NCBI RefSeq assembly: GCF_009720145.1
Contig: NZ_CP046252.1
Location: 310,001 to 374,000 of the forward strand
Direction: 5' to 3'
DNA length: 64,000 bases
Source: Sphingobium sp. CAP-1
GTDB taxonomy: Bacteria > Pseudomonadota > Alphaproteobacteria > Sphingomonadales > Sphingomonadaceae
The position numbers and the translations under genes are program-made. The stretch's first letter is position 1. Each line of letters opens with the position of its first letter. Under the pieces are notes generated by a model that saw only the letters and a list, made by a program, of their open reading frames with translations, did not search any database and was not told the origin of the DNA. This document shows, piece after piece, positions 33,011 through 42,402 of the stretch.

Positions 33011-34525
33011 ATGTTGGTTTTGGAGACAGTGGTTCGGATCCGGCGAGAGTTCGCCGGCGGGAAGGCGATCAAGGCGATCGCGCGTGATCTGCATGTGTCG
33101 CGGAAGGTGATCCGCAAGGCGATCCGAGCGCCGGAAGGCGCATTTGATTATCGACGCAAGGTTCAGCCGCTGCCGCGGATCGGTCCGTTTCAGGAACGTC
33201 TGGATGTGCTGTTGGAAGAGAACGAGTTACGGGGCCGGCGTGACCGGCTTCGGATGACCCGTATCCACGACCTCCTGGTGCGGGAGGGTTTCGAGGGCTC
33301 TTACGATGCTGTGCGCCGCTATGCGGCACGGTGGAAGGTCGAGCGGCGCAGGGATTCCGGCGACGGGACGACGGCCTTTATTCCGATGCTGTTCCAGCCC
33401 GGCGAGGCCTACCAGTTCGACTGGAGCCACGAAGATGTCGAGATCGACGGCAAGCCGATGCGGGTGAAGGTCGCGCACATGCGGCTGTGCGCATCGCGGG
33501 CGGTGTATGTCCGGGCCTATCCGCGCGAGAGCCAGGAGATGCTGTTTGATGCGCATGCGCGCGCCTTTGCCTTTTTCGGCGGCGTGCCCAAGCGCGGCAT
33601 CTACGATAATATGAAGACGGCGGTGACAAGCGTGTTCACCGGCAAGGAGCGGGTGTTCAACCGGCGGTTCCTGATCATGGCCGACCATTATATGGTCGAG
33701 CCCACGGCCTGCTCGCCGGCGGCGGGATGGGAGAAGGGCCAGGTCGAGAACCAGGTGCAGACGATCCGAGGGCGCTTCTTCCAGCCTCGTCTGCGGTTCG
33801 CCAGCCTCGAGGAGCTCAACGGCTGGCTAGAGGCCGAGTGCCGGCGCTGGGCCGAACGACAGGCGCATCCTGAGCAGGGCGAACAGACCGTGGGGCAGAT
33901 GCTGGAGATGGAACGCCCTGCATTGCAGTCGATGTTGGGGCCGTTCGACGGCTTCAACGAGAGCGAGCATGGCGTGTCGGGCACCTGCCTGATCAGCTTC
34001 GATCGCAACCGATACTCGGTCCTCTCGACGGTCGCACGGCGCACGGTGCAGGTCCGGGCTTATGCCGACCGCATCATCGTGCGATGCGATGATGAGGTCG
34101 TTGCCGAGCATCCCCGCTTCTTCGGGCGGAACCGCACCATCTATGATCCCTGGCACTATCTGCCGGTGCTGGCCCGCAAGCCCGGCGCTTTGCGCAACGG
34201 CGCCCCCTTCCAAGACTGGGAACTGCCGCCGGCCTTAGCCCGGTTGCGGCGCAAGCTGGGCAACGGCGATGATGCCGATCGGCGGTTCGTGCGCGTGCTG
34301 GCGGCCGTGCTGACCGACGGTCTGGAACTCGTCGAGGCCGCCGTGCGGGAGGCGCTGGCGACCGGCACGGCAAGCGACGATCTGATCCTCAACATCCTGG
34401 CACGGCGCCGCGAACCGCCGCGACCGCTGACGATCGTCACTTCGGAGGACAATGCCCTGCGGCATCCGCCGATCGCCGACTGTGCCCGTTACGACCAACT
34501 GAGGAACTTCCATGCAGCGGCATGA
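33011..34525 (+). CDS. istA: IS21-family transposase IstA
   Basis: 504 aa. N-terminal helix-turn-helix (GKAIKAIARDLHVSRKVIRKAI) and a DDE integrase core, with Asp in QFDWSHEDVEI, Asp in GIYDNMKTAV and Glu in KGQVENQVQ. The end overlaps istB by 14 bases, usual in the family. Complete and apparently intact. Confidence 0.94.
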   Translation: MLVLETVVRIRREFAGGKAIKAIARDLHVSRKVIRKAIRAPEGAFDYRRKVQPLPRIGPFQERLDVLLEENELRGRRDRLRMTRIHDLLVREGFEGSYDAVRRYAARWKVERRRDSGDGTTAFIPMLFQPGEAYQFDWSHEDVEIDGKPMRVKVAHMRLCASRAVYVRAYPRESQEMLFDAHARAFAFFGGVPKRGIYDNMKTAVTSVFTGKERVFNRRFLIMADHYMVEPTACSPAAGWEKGQVENQVQTIRGRFFQPRLRFASLEELNGWLEAECRRWAERQAHPEQGEQTVGQMLEMERPALQSMLGPFDGFNESEHGVSGTCLISFDRNRYSVLSTVARRTVQVRAYADRIIVRCDDEVVAEHPRFFGRNRTIYDPWHYLPVLARKPGALRNGAPFQDWELPPALARLRRKLGNGDDADRRFVRVLAAVLTDGLELVEAAVREALATGTASDDLILNILARRREPPRPLTIVTSEDNALRHPPIADCARYDQLRNFHAAA

Positions 34526-35240
34526 CATGATCGACGCGATGCGCGGGCTCGGACTCAAGGGGATGGCTGGCGCGTTCGATGAGGCCGTCACCACCGGCCT
34601 TCAGCGGCAGCGCACGACGATGGAGATACTGACCGATCTGCTGCGCGCGGAGGCAACCCACCGCCACGCAGCCTCGATCCGATACCGGATGGCAGCCGCC
34701 AAGCTGCCGGTGGTGAAGGACCTCGATGCCTTCCACTTCGAGGGGACGCCAATCAACGAGGCGCTGGTCCGTTCGCTACACAGCGGCGCGTTCCTGCCTG
34801 CACGGCGCAATGTCGTCCTGGTCGGCGGCACAGGCACCGGCAAAACCCATCTGGCCATCGCCATCACCGCCAATGTCGTTCGCGCCGGGGCGCGAGGGCG
34901 TTACTTCAACACGGTCGATCTGGTGACCCGCCTCGAAGAAGAGGCCCGGATCGGCAAGAGCGGCGCGCTTGCCTCCCAGCTCTCCCGGCTCGATCTCGTG
35001 GTTCTGGACGAGCTTGGCTATCTGCCGTTCGCCCGCTCAGGCGGGCAGTTGCTGTTCCATCTGGTCAGCAAGCTTTACGAGCAAACCAGCGTCGTCATCA
35101 CCACCAATCTGGCGTTCGGGGAATGGCCCACCGTGTTCGGCGATCCCAAGATGACCACCGCACTCCTCGATCGCGTCACCCATCATTGCGACATCATCGA
35201 GACCGGCAATGACAGCTGGCGCTTCAAGAACCGAAACTGA
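34512..35240 (+). CDS. istB: IS21-family helper ATPase IstB
   Basis: 242 aa AAA+ ATPase. Walker A GGTGTGKTHLA, Walker B LVVLDELGYLPF, then the GEWPTVFGDPKMTTALLDR block of IstB. It helps IstA choose and engage target DNA. Complete. Confidence 0.94.
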   Translation: MQRHDMIDAMRGLGLKGMAGAFDEAVTTGLQRQRTTMEILTDLLRAEATHRHAASIRYRMAAAKLPVVKDLDAFHFEGTPINEALVRSLHSGAFLPARRNVVLVGGTGTGKTHLAIAITANVVRAGARGRYFNTVDLVTRLEEEARIGKSGALASQLSRLDLVVLDELGYLPFARSGGQLLFHLVSKLYEQTSVVITTNLAFGEWPTVFGDPKMTTALLDRVTHHCDIIETGNDSWRFKNRN

Positions 35241-35411
35241 TCCCAACGCATGCCGGGATTAAGATGCTTTGCGCTGCGCGCGTCTCCGGTCGGGCTCCGC
35301 CCTCCCTACGCCGCGCGCAGCGCAAGGAACGTTCCTCGACCGTCATGCCATCCTTGAGAGGGGGTCCCTTTTGCGCGCCGATCGGGGGTCCCGTTTGGAC
35401 GCCGATTGACA

Positions 35412-35549
35412 CCGATTACCATTCTTCTGCACCCGGCACATCCAACTCTTGCCGCCGCCAGGCTGAATCACAAGAAACAGGCCGTCGCCATCGCCGAGCC
35501 GCCCGGGGCGTGTTGCTGCCTTCACAGCGGTAGCGGAGAGCTTTCCCAT
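35412..35549 (-). pseudogene. N-terminal fragment of a second tyrosine integrase, cut by the IS
   Basis: 46 codons: MGKLSATAVKAATRPGRLGD, then GDGLFLVIQPGGGKSWMCRVQ, the arm-binding start of a DUF4102 integrase but different from the one at 31840. A good ribosome site (GGGAGA) precedes the ATG. It faces away from tRNA-Ser(GGA), the normal position for an island integrase, and ends exactly at the IS right end. Confidence 0.8.
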
Positions 35550-35693
35550 GCCACCAAATCTCCCACATTCTTTCCCACATTTCCAATCGGTCACCGGTGG
35601 ACTGGCAGGGATGAACGTGGATGCGAATCACGCTGAAAGCCGCAGAAAAGCTGGGCTTTAGCGATTCGGAACGGATGTGAAAGGACAGGGTGG

Positions 35694-35784
35694 TGGCGGA
35701 GCGGGAGGGATTCGAACCCTCGATACGCTTTTGACGTATACTCACTTTCCAGGCGAGCGCCTTCGACCACTCGGCCACCGCTCC
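35694..35784 (-). tRNA. tRNA-Ser (anticodon GGA)
   Basis: 91 bases including encoded CCA. Acceptor stem GGAGCGG/CCGCTCC, anticodon loop CTGGAAA on stem CTCGC/GTGAG, long variable arm (class II), T loop GGTTCGAATCC. Likely attachment site of the island whose integrase remnant lies 145 bases away. Confidence 0.95.
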
Positions 35785-35885
35785 GCATATCGCTGGAGGC
35801 GGCTCCCTATCGTGGCGCGTCGCAGGTGGCAAGGGGCATTGGCACAAGGCTTTACATTATCCCGCGCGCCCTGTTTGATCGCGCC

Positions 35886-36803
35886 ATGATCCATCGCATC
35901 CGCATCCTGCTGCTCGCCGCCCTGACCGCCACGCCCGCTATCGCCGCCGATCCGCCCGCCACCCCGGCCGTCACGCCTTCGGCCGTCGTGGCGCAGGCGC
36001 CCGCCGCCGCGTGGCAGGCCATCCCGGCCGAGGAGTTGCTGGTGATGACGATCGAAGGCGGCAAGCGCGTGGTGATCCAGCTCGCGCCCGGCTTCTCGCC
36101 GCGCCATGTCGCCAATATACAGGCGCTGGCCAGGGCGCATTGGTGGGACGGCACCAGCATCAACCGGGTGCAGGATAACTATGTCGTGCAATGGGGCGAC
36201 GCGACCGAGAAGAAGCCGATGCCGCCCGGCCTGTCCGCCACCAGCCCCGGCGATTATGCGATCCCGCTCGCCAACCGGCGGCTGGCCGTCACGCCCTTGC
36301 CCTATGCCGATGCCTATGCCCCATCGACCGGCTTCGTCGCCGGCTGGCCGGTGGCGATGGACGGGACGGCGGCCTGGTTGCCGCACTGCTATGGCTATGT
36401 CGGGGTAGGGCGCAATATGTCACCCGATGCCGGCACCGGTGCGGAACTCTATACCGTCATCGGTCAGGCGCCGCGCCAGCTCGACCGCAATATCGCGGTG
36501 GTTGGCCGGGTGATCGACGGCATGGCCACTCTGTCCAGCCTGCCGCGCGGCAGCGGGGAGATCGGCTTCTACACGCCCGCCGAACATCAGGTGCCGATCC
36601 TGTCGGTGCGGCTGGCCAGCGACTTGCCCGAAACCGAGCGGCCGCATTTCCAGATGATGGACGTGGCTTCGCAGAGTTTCGCCGCCTATCTGCGCCTGCG
36701 CGCCAATCGGAAGGATGATTTCTATGATCGTCCCGCCGGTGGCGTTGATCTGTGCAACGCGCCGGTTCCGGTCAGGGAAGTACCGGTCAGGCCGGCGCCC
36801 TGA
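35886..36803 (+). CDS. Peptidyl-prolyl isomerase, cyclophilin type, exported
   Basis: 305 aa. Signal peptide to about residue 20 (ALTATPAIAA), then a cyclophilin-like domain: VIQLAPGFSPRHVANIQALARAHWWDGTSINRVQDNYVVQWGD. Two long insertions relative to CypA, and some catalytic-site residues are changed, as in the long alphaproteobacterial periplasmic cyclophilins. ATG at 35886 is chosen because the signal peptide begins there. Its 3' end overlaps the convergent Lrp gene by 17 bases. Confidence 0.85.
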   Translation: MIHRIRILLLAALTATPAIAADPPATPAVTPSAVVAQAPAAAWQAIPAEELLVMTIEGGKRVVIQLAPGFSPRHVANIQALARAHWWDGTSINRVQDNYVVQWGDATEKKPMPPGLSATSPGDYAIPLANRRLAVTPLPYADAYAPSTGFVAGWPVAMDGTAAWLPHCYGYVGVGRNMSPDAGTGAELYTVIGQAPRQLDRNIAVVGRVIDGMATLSSLPRGSGEIGFYTPAEHQVPILSVRLASDLPETERPHFQMMDVASQSFAAYLRLRANRKDDFYDRPAGGVDLCNAPVPVREVPVRPAP

Positions 36804-37260
36804 TGCCGCGCAGCCGATAGCCCTGCCAGTCGCGGATGCGGCGGATGGCGAAGCTGGTGCGGATCGCCGAGACGCCGGGCAGCCGCGCCAGACAGTCGCG
36901 GTGGATCGCGTCGAACCCCTTCAGGTCGGCGGCCGCTACCCGCAGCAGATAGTCGGCCTGTCCGGCCATCAGATGGCATTCCAATATTTCGGGAAAGTCG
37001 GCCACCGCCGCCTCGAACCGGTCCATCGTCTCGCGGCTCTGGCTGGTCAGCGACATTTCGACGAAGGCGTGCAGGGTCAGTCCCAGCGCTTCGGGATCGA
37101 GCCGCGCGGCATAGCCCGCGATCAGCCCCGCATCCTCCAGCGCCTTGATCCGCCGGTGGCAGGCAGAGGCGGACAGGCCGATGCGTTCGCCCAGTTCGGC
37201 CATCGACCGGCGCGAATCACCCTGAAGCGCTTCCATGATCGCGACATCGAACCGATCCAT
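36787..37260 (-). CDS. Lrp/AsnC family transcriptional regulator
   Basis: 157 aa. N-terminal helix-turn-helix (SMAELGERIGLSASACHRRIKALEDAGLI), then the RAM ligand domain (HAFVEMSL ... HLMAGQADYLLRV). Divergent from alanine dehydrogenase with 154 bases between, a layout in which Lrp homologues activate ald in response to alanine or leucine. Confidence 0.9.
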   Translation of the reverse strand: MDRFDVAIMEALQGDSRRSMAELGERIGLSASACHRRIKALEDAGLIAGYAARLDPEALGLTLHAFVEMSLTSQSRETMDRFEAAVADFPEILECHLMAGQADYLLRVAAADLKGFDAIHRDCLARLPGVSAIRTSFAIRRIRDWQGYRLRGIRAPA

Positions 37261-37291
37261 GCAATGAAATCCTGATTATCCAAAGAAATTA

Positions 37292-37304
37292 GGGATATCA
37301 TCCC
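37292..37304. promoter_or_regulatory. Possible Lrp-type operator between lrp and ald
   Basis: Inverted repeat GGGAT-N3-ATCCC in an AT-richer stretch of the divergent promoter region. Short, so tentative. Confidence 0.35.
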
Positions 37305-37414
37305 GATCACGCCTGTCAAATATCCGAAATCAGGGACCATTCGCTGCCCGATCCGCGTTATGATCGGGGTATCGCAGCGTGATCCTGCTCACGCGCGGAT
37401 TCAGGAGAGTCATG

Positions 37415-38530
37415 ATGATCGTCGGCACCGTCAAAGAGATCAAGAATCACGAATATCGCGTCGGCCTGACGCCTGAGAGCGTGCATGAACTGACCGCGCA
37501 TGGCCATCGCGTGCTGGTGGAAACCGGCGCGGGCGAGGGCATTGGCGCCAGCGACGCGCTCTACGAACGGGCAGGCGCCGAGATCATCGCGACCGCCGCC
37601 GAAATCTTCGCGACCGCCGAGATGGTCGTGAAGGTGAAGGAGCCGCAAGCCGGCGAGCGCGCCATGCTGCGGCCCGGCCAGATCCTCTACACCTATCTCC
37701 ACCTCGCGCCCGATCCCGAACAGACGCGCGACCTGATCGCGTCCGGCGCGACCTGCATCGCCTATGAAACCGTGACCGACGCCAGCGGCGGTCTGCCGCT
37801 GCTCAAGCCGATGAGCCAGGTCGCGGGCCGCATGGCGATCCAGGCGGGCGCGACCGCGCTGGAAAAGGCGCATGGCGGCCGCGGCGTGCTGCTGGGCGGT
37901 GTGCCGGGCGTGCTGCCGGCCAAGGTCGTCGTCATCGGCGGCGGCGTCGTCGGTTTCAACGCGGCGCAGATGGCCGCGGGCCTCGGCGCGGATGTCACCA
38001 TCCTCGACCGCAGCCCGGAAGTGCTGGAAAAGCTGGGCATGTATTTCGAGGCGCGGGCCAAGACGCGCTTTTCCAATCGCGCCAACCTGGCCGAATGCGT
38101 GGCGGATGCCGATCTGGTCATCGGCGCGGTGCTGATCCCCGGCGCGGCCGCGCCCAAGCTGGTCAACGCCGAAATGCTCAAGACCATGAAGAAGGGCGCG
38201 GTGCTGGTCGATGTCGCGATCGATCAGGGCGGCTGTTTCGAAACCAGCCACGCGACCACCCATGCCGAACCGACCTATATCGTCGATGGCGTCGTCCATT
38301 ATTGTGTCGCCAACATGCCCGGCGCGGTTGCCCGCACCAGCACCTATGCGCTCAACAATGTGACGCTGCCCCATGCGCTGCGCATCGCCGAACTGGGCTG
38401 GAAGGAAGCGCTGCGCCGCGATCCGCACCTGCGCGAAGGGCTTAACGTCTGGGACGGCAAGGTTACTTATCAGGCGGTCGCCGACGATCTGGGCCTGCCC
38501 TACACCCCGGCGGCGGAAGCGCTGAACTGA
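37415..38530 (+). CDS. ald: Alanine dehydrogenase
   Basis: 371 aa, the usual length. Makes pyruvate and ammonium from L-alanine with NAD+ (reversible). Seen: N-terminal MIVGTVKEIKNHEYRVGLTP, VKVKEP with the catalytic Lys, LHLAPD with the catalytic His, Rossmann GGGVVGFNAA, and VDVAIDQGGCFETS. ATG at 37415 gives the family start and lies eight bases after AGGAG; an ATG one codon earlier is possible. A strong terminator follows at 38568. Confidence 0.95.
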   Translation: MIVGTVKEIKNHEYRVGLTPESVHELTAHGHRVLVETGAGEGIGASDALYERAGAEIIATAAEIFATAEMVVKVKEPQAGERAMLRPGQILYTYLHLAPDPEQTRDLIASGATCIAYETVTDASGGLPLLKPMSQVAGRMAIQAGATALEKAHGGRGVLLGGVPGVLPAKVVVIGGGVVGFNAAQMAAGLGADVTILDRSPEVLEKLGMYFEARAKTRFSNRANLAECVADADLVIGAVLIPGAAAPKLVNAEMLKTMKKGAVLVDVAIDQGGCFETSHATTHAEPTYIVDGVVHYCVANMPGAVARTSTYALNNVTLPHALRIAELGWKEALRRDPHLREGLNVWDGKVTYQAVADDLGLPYTPAAEALN

Positions 38531-38853
38531 GGCTGTTTCGCCCGCCTTTCCGGTGCTGCGATGATGAAGGCGCCATCCCCGCGCGGGGATGGCGCCTTTT
38601 TCTCATAGGTCGTCGCCGCGATTTTGTTTCCGCTTTGCATCCGACTTTGGAAGGAGGGGCTTGCGGGTTCCGGCATGTCGTTCGTCTAGCTGGGCAGGGG
38701 GACATGACCACATGCCCCCCATGCATCCTGGTTCCGCCGAAGAGAGGCATGGTTTAACGTCATGGTCGATTACCCCACATCCGCCGCCTTGATCCCAGCA
38801 GGCGATCGCAGCAACATGCGCGCCTTGTGTGCCGAGCAGGAAGGGGCGCGCTG
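38531..38853. other. 323-base intergenic region after ald
   Basis: Holds the ald terminator (38568-38602) and then about 250 bases in which I see nothing recognisable before the ribosome site of the TauE gene. Confidence 0.6.
38568..38602 (+). terminator. Intrinsic terminator of ald
   Basis: Perfect 13-bp stem (38568-38580 with 38585-38597), four-base loop, then a run of T. Confidence 0.9.
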
Positions 38854-39684
38854 ATGTCCGGTGATGTCATGACCTGGCTTGTCCCGCTCGTCGCCATGCT
38901 GGCCGCGGGCCTGCTCGCCGGCTTTGCCGCGGGCATTTTCGGCATTGGCGGCGGTTTCGTCGTCGTGCCCGCGCTGCTGGTCGTCCTGCCGCTGCTGGGC
39001 GGTACGCATGACGCCATCGCCCATGTCGCGATCGGCACGTCGGCCGCGACCATCATCGTCACCTCGATCCGCTCGCTCCTCTCCCATGCCAAGCGCGGCG
39101 CGGTGGAATTTGAAGTGCTGAAAAGCTGGGCGCCCTGGATCGTGCTGGGCTGTGGCGCGGGCGTCATGCTGGCCAGCCATGTCAACGGCACGACGCTCAA
39201 GATGATCTTTGGCGGCGGCGTGATCCTGATGTCGCTCAACTTCCTGCTGCCCAAGGTCAGCGGCAAGGTGGTGAGCGATCATATGCCGTCGGGCATCCTG
39301 CGCGTCGGTATCGCCGGCGGTCTTGGCACCTTTTCCTCGCTGCTGGGCATTGGCGGCGGCACCATCGCCATCATGGTGATGACGCTGTGCGGCCGCACCA
39401 TCCACCGCGCCATCGCCACCGCGTCGGGCATCGGCACGCTGATCGCCATCCCCACCACCATCGGCTTCGCCATCATCGGCCTCAAGGAAGGCGGCCTGCC
39501 CTGGGGGTCGCTGGGCTATATCAACATTCCCGCGACGCTGGCGATCGCGTCCATGTCGATGCTGACCGCGCCGCTGGGCGTCGCCGCCGCGCACAGCCTG
39601 CCGGCCGGCCCACTCAAGAAGATCTTCGGTGTCTACCTGCTGATCATCGGCACGCTGATGTTGCGCGCGGGCCTCAAAATCTGA
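38854..39684 (+). CDS. Sulfite exporter TauE/SafE family permease
   Basis: 276 aa with about eight membrane helices in two halves, each opening with a Gly-rich repeat: AAGIFGIGGGFVVVPALL and FSSLLGIGGGTIAIMVM. Family members export sulfite or organosulfonates; here the substrate is not known. ATG at 38854 with GGAAGGGG upstream. Confidence 0.9.
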   Translation: MSGDVMTWLVPLVAMLAAGLLAGFAAGIFGIGGGFVVVPALLVVLPLLGGTHDAIAHVAIGTSAATIIVTSIRSLLSHAKRGAVEFEVLKSWAPWIVLGCGAGVMLASHVNGTTLKMIFGGGVILMSLNFLLPKVSGKVVSDHMPSGILRVGIAGGLGTFSSLLGIGGGTIAIMVMTLCGRTIHRAIATASGIGTLIAIPTTIGFAIIGLKEGGLPWGSLGYINIPATLAIASMSMLTAPLGVAAAHSLPAGPLKKIFGVYLLIIGTLMLRAGLKI

Positions 39685-39784
39685 CGCGACACCGTTCCCC
39701 GGCCCCTCGACAAAGGCCGCCAGCGACGGGCTAACAGCCTTTGTCACTGGCGGCCTTTGTCATTATGGATAGAGCGGGGGAACC

Positions 39785-40495
39785 ATGGGGCAGTCCGATC
39801 CGATTTCCATATTGCTGGTAGAGGATGACGCCGCCGCGCGCGCCAATATCGCCGCCATCCTGACCGGCGCGGGCATGGAGGTCGAACAGGCCGCCGACGG
39901 CGCGACCGGCCTCAACCGCGCGGGTGGCGGCAGCCACGATGTCATCATCCTCGACCGGATGCTGCCGCATCTGTCGGGTATCGATGTCGTCACCCGGTTG
40001 CGTGTCGCGGGCGTGGGTGCGCCGGTACTGATGCTGTCGGCGCTCGGCCGCAGCGAACATCGGGTCGAGGGGCTGGAAAGCGGGGTCGACGACTATCTCG
40101 CCAAGCCGTTCGAGCCGGATGAGCTGGTCGCCCGCGTCCGTGCGCTCTGGCGGCGCGCCAGCCGTCGCACCAGTCATGACCCGGTGTTGCTGTTCGGCGA
40201 CCTCGAATGCCATGTGAAGGCGCGCACCGCGTTCCGCCAGGGCAAGCATCTGCCGCTGTCGCCCAAGGAATTTGAACTGTTCCGGTTCCTGATGGACCAT
40301 GCCGGCGAAGTGGTGACGCGCGAAATGCTGCTGCGCCATGTCTGGAAACTCAGTTTCGATCCGCAGACCAATGTGGTCGACGTTAATGTCGGCCGCCTGC
40401 GCCGCAAGCTGGAGGAGGGCTTCGCCGGCCCGGTGCTGGAAACCGTCTGGGGCACCGGCTACCGGCTGATCGCGTCCGAGCAGAAGAGTGGCTAG
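39785..40495 (+). CDS. OmpR-family response regulator
   Basis: 236 aa. Receiver domain with Asp pair EDD, phospho-acceptor Asp in IILDRMLPHLSG and Lys in YLAKPFEPDEL; C-terminal winged helix (LSPKEFELFRFLMDHAGEVVTREMLLRHVWK, NVVDVNVGRLRRKL). Its stop overlaps the following kinase start by eight bases. Similar to CopR/CzcR-type regulators, though no metal residues can be assigned. Confidence 0.93.
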   Translation: MGQSDPISILLVEDDAAARANIAAILTGAGMEVEQAADGATGLNRAGGGSHDVIILDRMLPHLSGIDVVTRLRVAGVGAPVLMLSALGRSEHRVEGLESGVDDYLAKPFEPDELVARVRALWRRASRRTSHDPVLLFGDLECHVKARTAFRQGKHLPLSPKEFELFRFLMDHAGEVVTREMLLRHVWKLSFDPQTNVVDVNVGRLRRKLEEGFAGPVLETVWGTGYRLIASEQKSG

Positions 40496-41839
40496 GCCCG
40501 ACCTGTTCCGGTCGGTGTTCGGCCGGGTCACTTTGTCGGCGCTGCTGGTCAGCCTGCTGTCCACCCTCGCTCTGTTTCTGGTGGTGCAGAAGATTGTCGA
40601 TGATGACGGCCGCGCGATGCTGGCGCGGGAAGTCGACACCGATCTTGCTGGCCTGGCCGACATCTACGTCACCAGCGGCGAGGCCGAGCTTAAGGCGCGC
40701 CTGGCCGACCGTCTGGTCGTCGACCGGGAGGATGGCGAGCGGAGCTGGTATCTGCTGGCCGACGAAGATGGCCGCCCGATCGCCGGCAATCTCCCCCGCT
40801 GGCCGGCCATCGCACCCGAAGTGTCCGAAGCCCGCTTCGTCCGCCTGCCCGACGGCGGCAGCATGTTCGCGCGTGCGACCCAGCTTGGAACGGGCGCGCA
40901 ACTGCTGGTCGGACGCAGCCATTATCGTGGGCAGGCGCTGCTGGCTCGGCTGGCGGTCGCCTTCTCGATCGCCGGGGCGGGGATCGCGCTGCTCAGCCTG
41001 ATCGCCGGCCATTTCGCCGCCCGCCGCCTGCGCGCGCGGGTGGGGGTGGTGAACGCCACGTTCGACGCGGTGCGCGCCGGGCATATCGCGGCGCGTGCGC
41101 CGGGCGCGGGCGCCAATGACGAACTGGCGGAACTGGCCACCAATACCAATGTCATGCTCGATCAGGTCGAACGGCTGATCGAGGCGCAGCGCGCCGTGTC
41201 GGATCAGACGGCGCATGAAATCCGTACCCCGCTGATGCATCTCGACACCCGCATATTGCGGGCCATGGAAAGCACCACGGACGAGGATCTGATCCGCACG
41301 CTCGACCAGTCGCGCGGCGAAATCCGCAATGTCGTGCGCCTGCTCGATTCGCTGCTCGACATTGCCGGCACGCAGGCGATGCGCGGCGACCTGCGCGGGC
41401 TGGCCATCGTCGATCTCAGCGATATCGCTGAAAGTCTGGCCGACCTTTATGGCGCCAGCGCGGAGGAACTGGGCATCGGCTTCCACGCGCGGATCGCGAC
41501 CGGAGTGCAGTTCCGTGCCGATGCGATGCAGATGACCCGGCTGATGTCCAACCTGCTCGACAATGCCTTCAAATATGTGCCCAGCGGCGGCTCGATCCTG
41601 CTGGAAGTCGCGCCCGGCCCGCATATCGTCGTGCAGGATGATGGCCCGGTATCCCCTGTGCCGACCGGGAACGGATCTTTGAACGCTATGTCCGTCTTGA
41701 CGGCGCGCGGGGCGGGGGGCATGGACTTGGCCTCTCGCTCGCCAGGGCGATCGCGGAGCGGCACGCTTTGTCGCTCCATGTCGAGGATGCCGCGCCTGGT
41801 GCGCGCTTCGTCGTCCAGCCGGAGGAGCGCGATGATTAG
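40488..41839 (+). pseudogene. Sensor histidine kinase with a one-base deletion in the ATP-binding G1 box
   Basis: Two membrane helices around a periplasmic sensor, then HAMP, and a dimerisation domain with the phospho-His in SDQTAHEIRTPLMHLD. N box is MSNLLDNAFKYV. At DDGPG the sequence reads DDGPV: one G is missing near 41648-41649 (GGCCCGGTATCC for GGCCCGGGTATCC). The rest of the ATPase (IPCADRERIFERYVRLD, then GHGLGLSLARAIAERH) continues in the +1-shifted frame to TAG at 41839. Read literally, the frame runs on and fuses to the next gene, ending at 42392. It is either a real inactivating mutation or a sequencing error. Confidence 0.8.
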
Positions 41840-42392
41840 GCTGCTGCTAACGGGATTGCTGCTCGCCGCCGCGCCGTCCGCACCGGCCGCCGGCCTGCTG
41901 CCCGACGATCCGGTCCTGCGCACGCTGATGCAGGGTGCCGCCGCCGAAGCCAGTGGCAACCATGCCGCCCTGCTCGATACGGTGCAGGCGTTGACGGCGC
42001 TGGGCGCCAGTCCCGCCGAAGGGCAGGAGGATCTGGCTGCCCGCTGGACACAGGAAGCCAGCGCTGCCGGCGTCACCCGCGCCGCGCTCGGTTTTCGCGG
42101 TCGCGCGCTCGGCCCGGCCTATCGGCGCGGTTCGCTCGATGCCGGGGGCAGCGTGACCATGCGTCAGCTTTTCTTCGCCGGCCAGCGCGCCCAGATACTG
42201 GTCGCGCCCGCGTCAGGGGCGGCCAATCTTTCGATCCGGGTGCAGGATGCCGAAGGCAGCACGCTGTGCGCCAAGTCGGTCGGTGGCCCGCAGGCCGACT
42301 GCGCCTGGCTGCCGCTGTTCACCGACCGCTATGCCATCGTGATCGAAAATGGCGGCACCGCGCCTGCTGCTTTCTATCTGATCGTGCGCTGA
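41832..42392 (+). CDS. Exported protein of unknown function
   Basis: 186 aa. Signal peptide MIRLLLTGLLLAAAPSAPAA, then a region with a likely beta-rich C-terminal domain containing two Cys (STLCAKSV, QADCAWL) that could form a disulfide. ATG at 41832 overlaps the restored kinase stop, so it is probably the third gene of the two-component operon and perhaps its periplasmic accessory. Family not recognised. Confidence 0.7.
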   Translation: MIRLLLTGLLLAAAPSAPAAGLLPDDPVLRTLMQGAAAEASGNHAALLDTVQALTALGASPAEGQEDLAARWTQEASAAGVTRAALGFRGRALGPAYRRGSLDAGGSVTMRQLFFAGQRAQILVAPASGAANLSIRVQDAEGSTLCAKSVGGPQADCAWLPLFTDRYAIVIENGGTAPAAFYLIVR

Positions 42393-42402
42393 AAAAACCG
42401 GC

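Larger units (their letters stand above)
32899..35411 (+). mobile_element. IS21-family insertion sequence, 2513 bp
   Basis: Ends are imperfect inverted repeats: TGTGAATCGGCGTGC at 32899 and TGTCAATCGGCGTCC read inward from 35411. Each end has a second internal copy of the GGCG-N4-AAA(A/C)-GGACCCC block, as is common for IS21 termini. It contains istA and istB. The flanks (left ...AATGAG, right CCGATT...) show no direct repeat, so the present junction did not arise from a simple insertion. Confidence 0.9.

Noticed and set aside
40488..42392. A single 634-residue kinase fusion protein
   Set aside because: The join is produced by a one-base frameshift; the normal kinase end and the next gene's signal peptide are both visible in their own frames.
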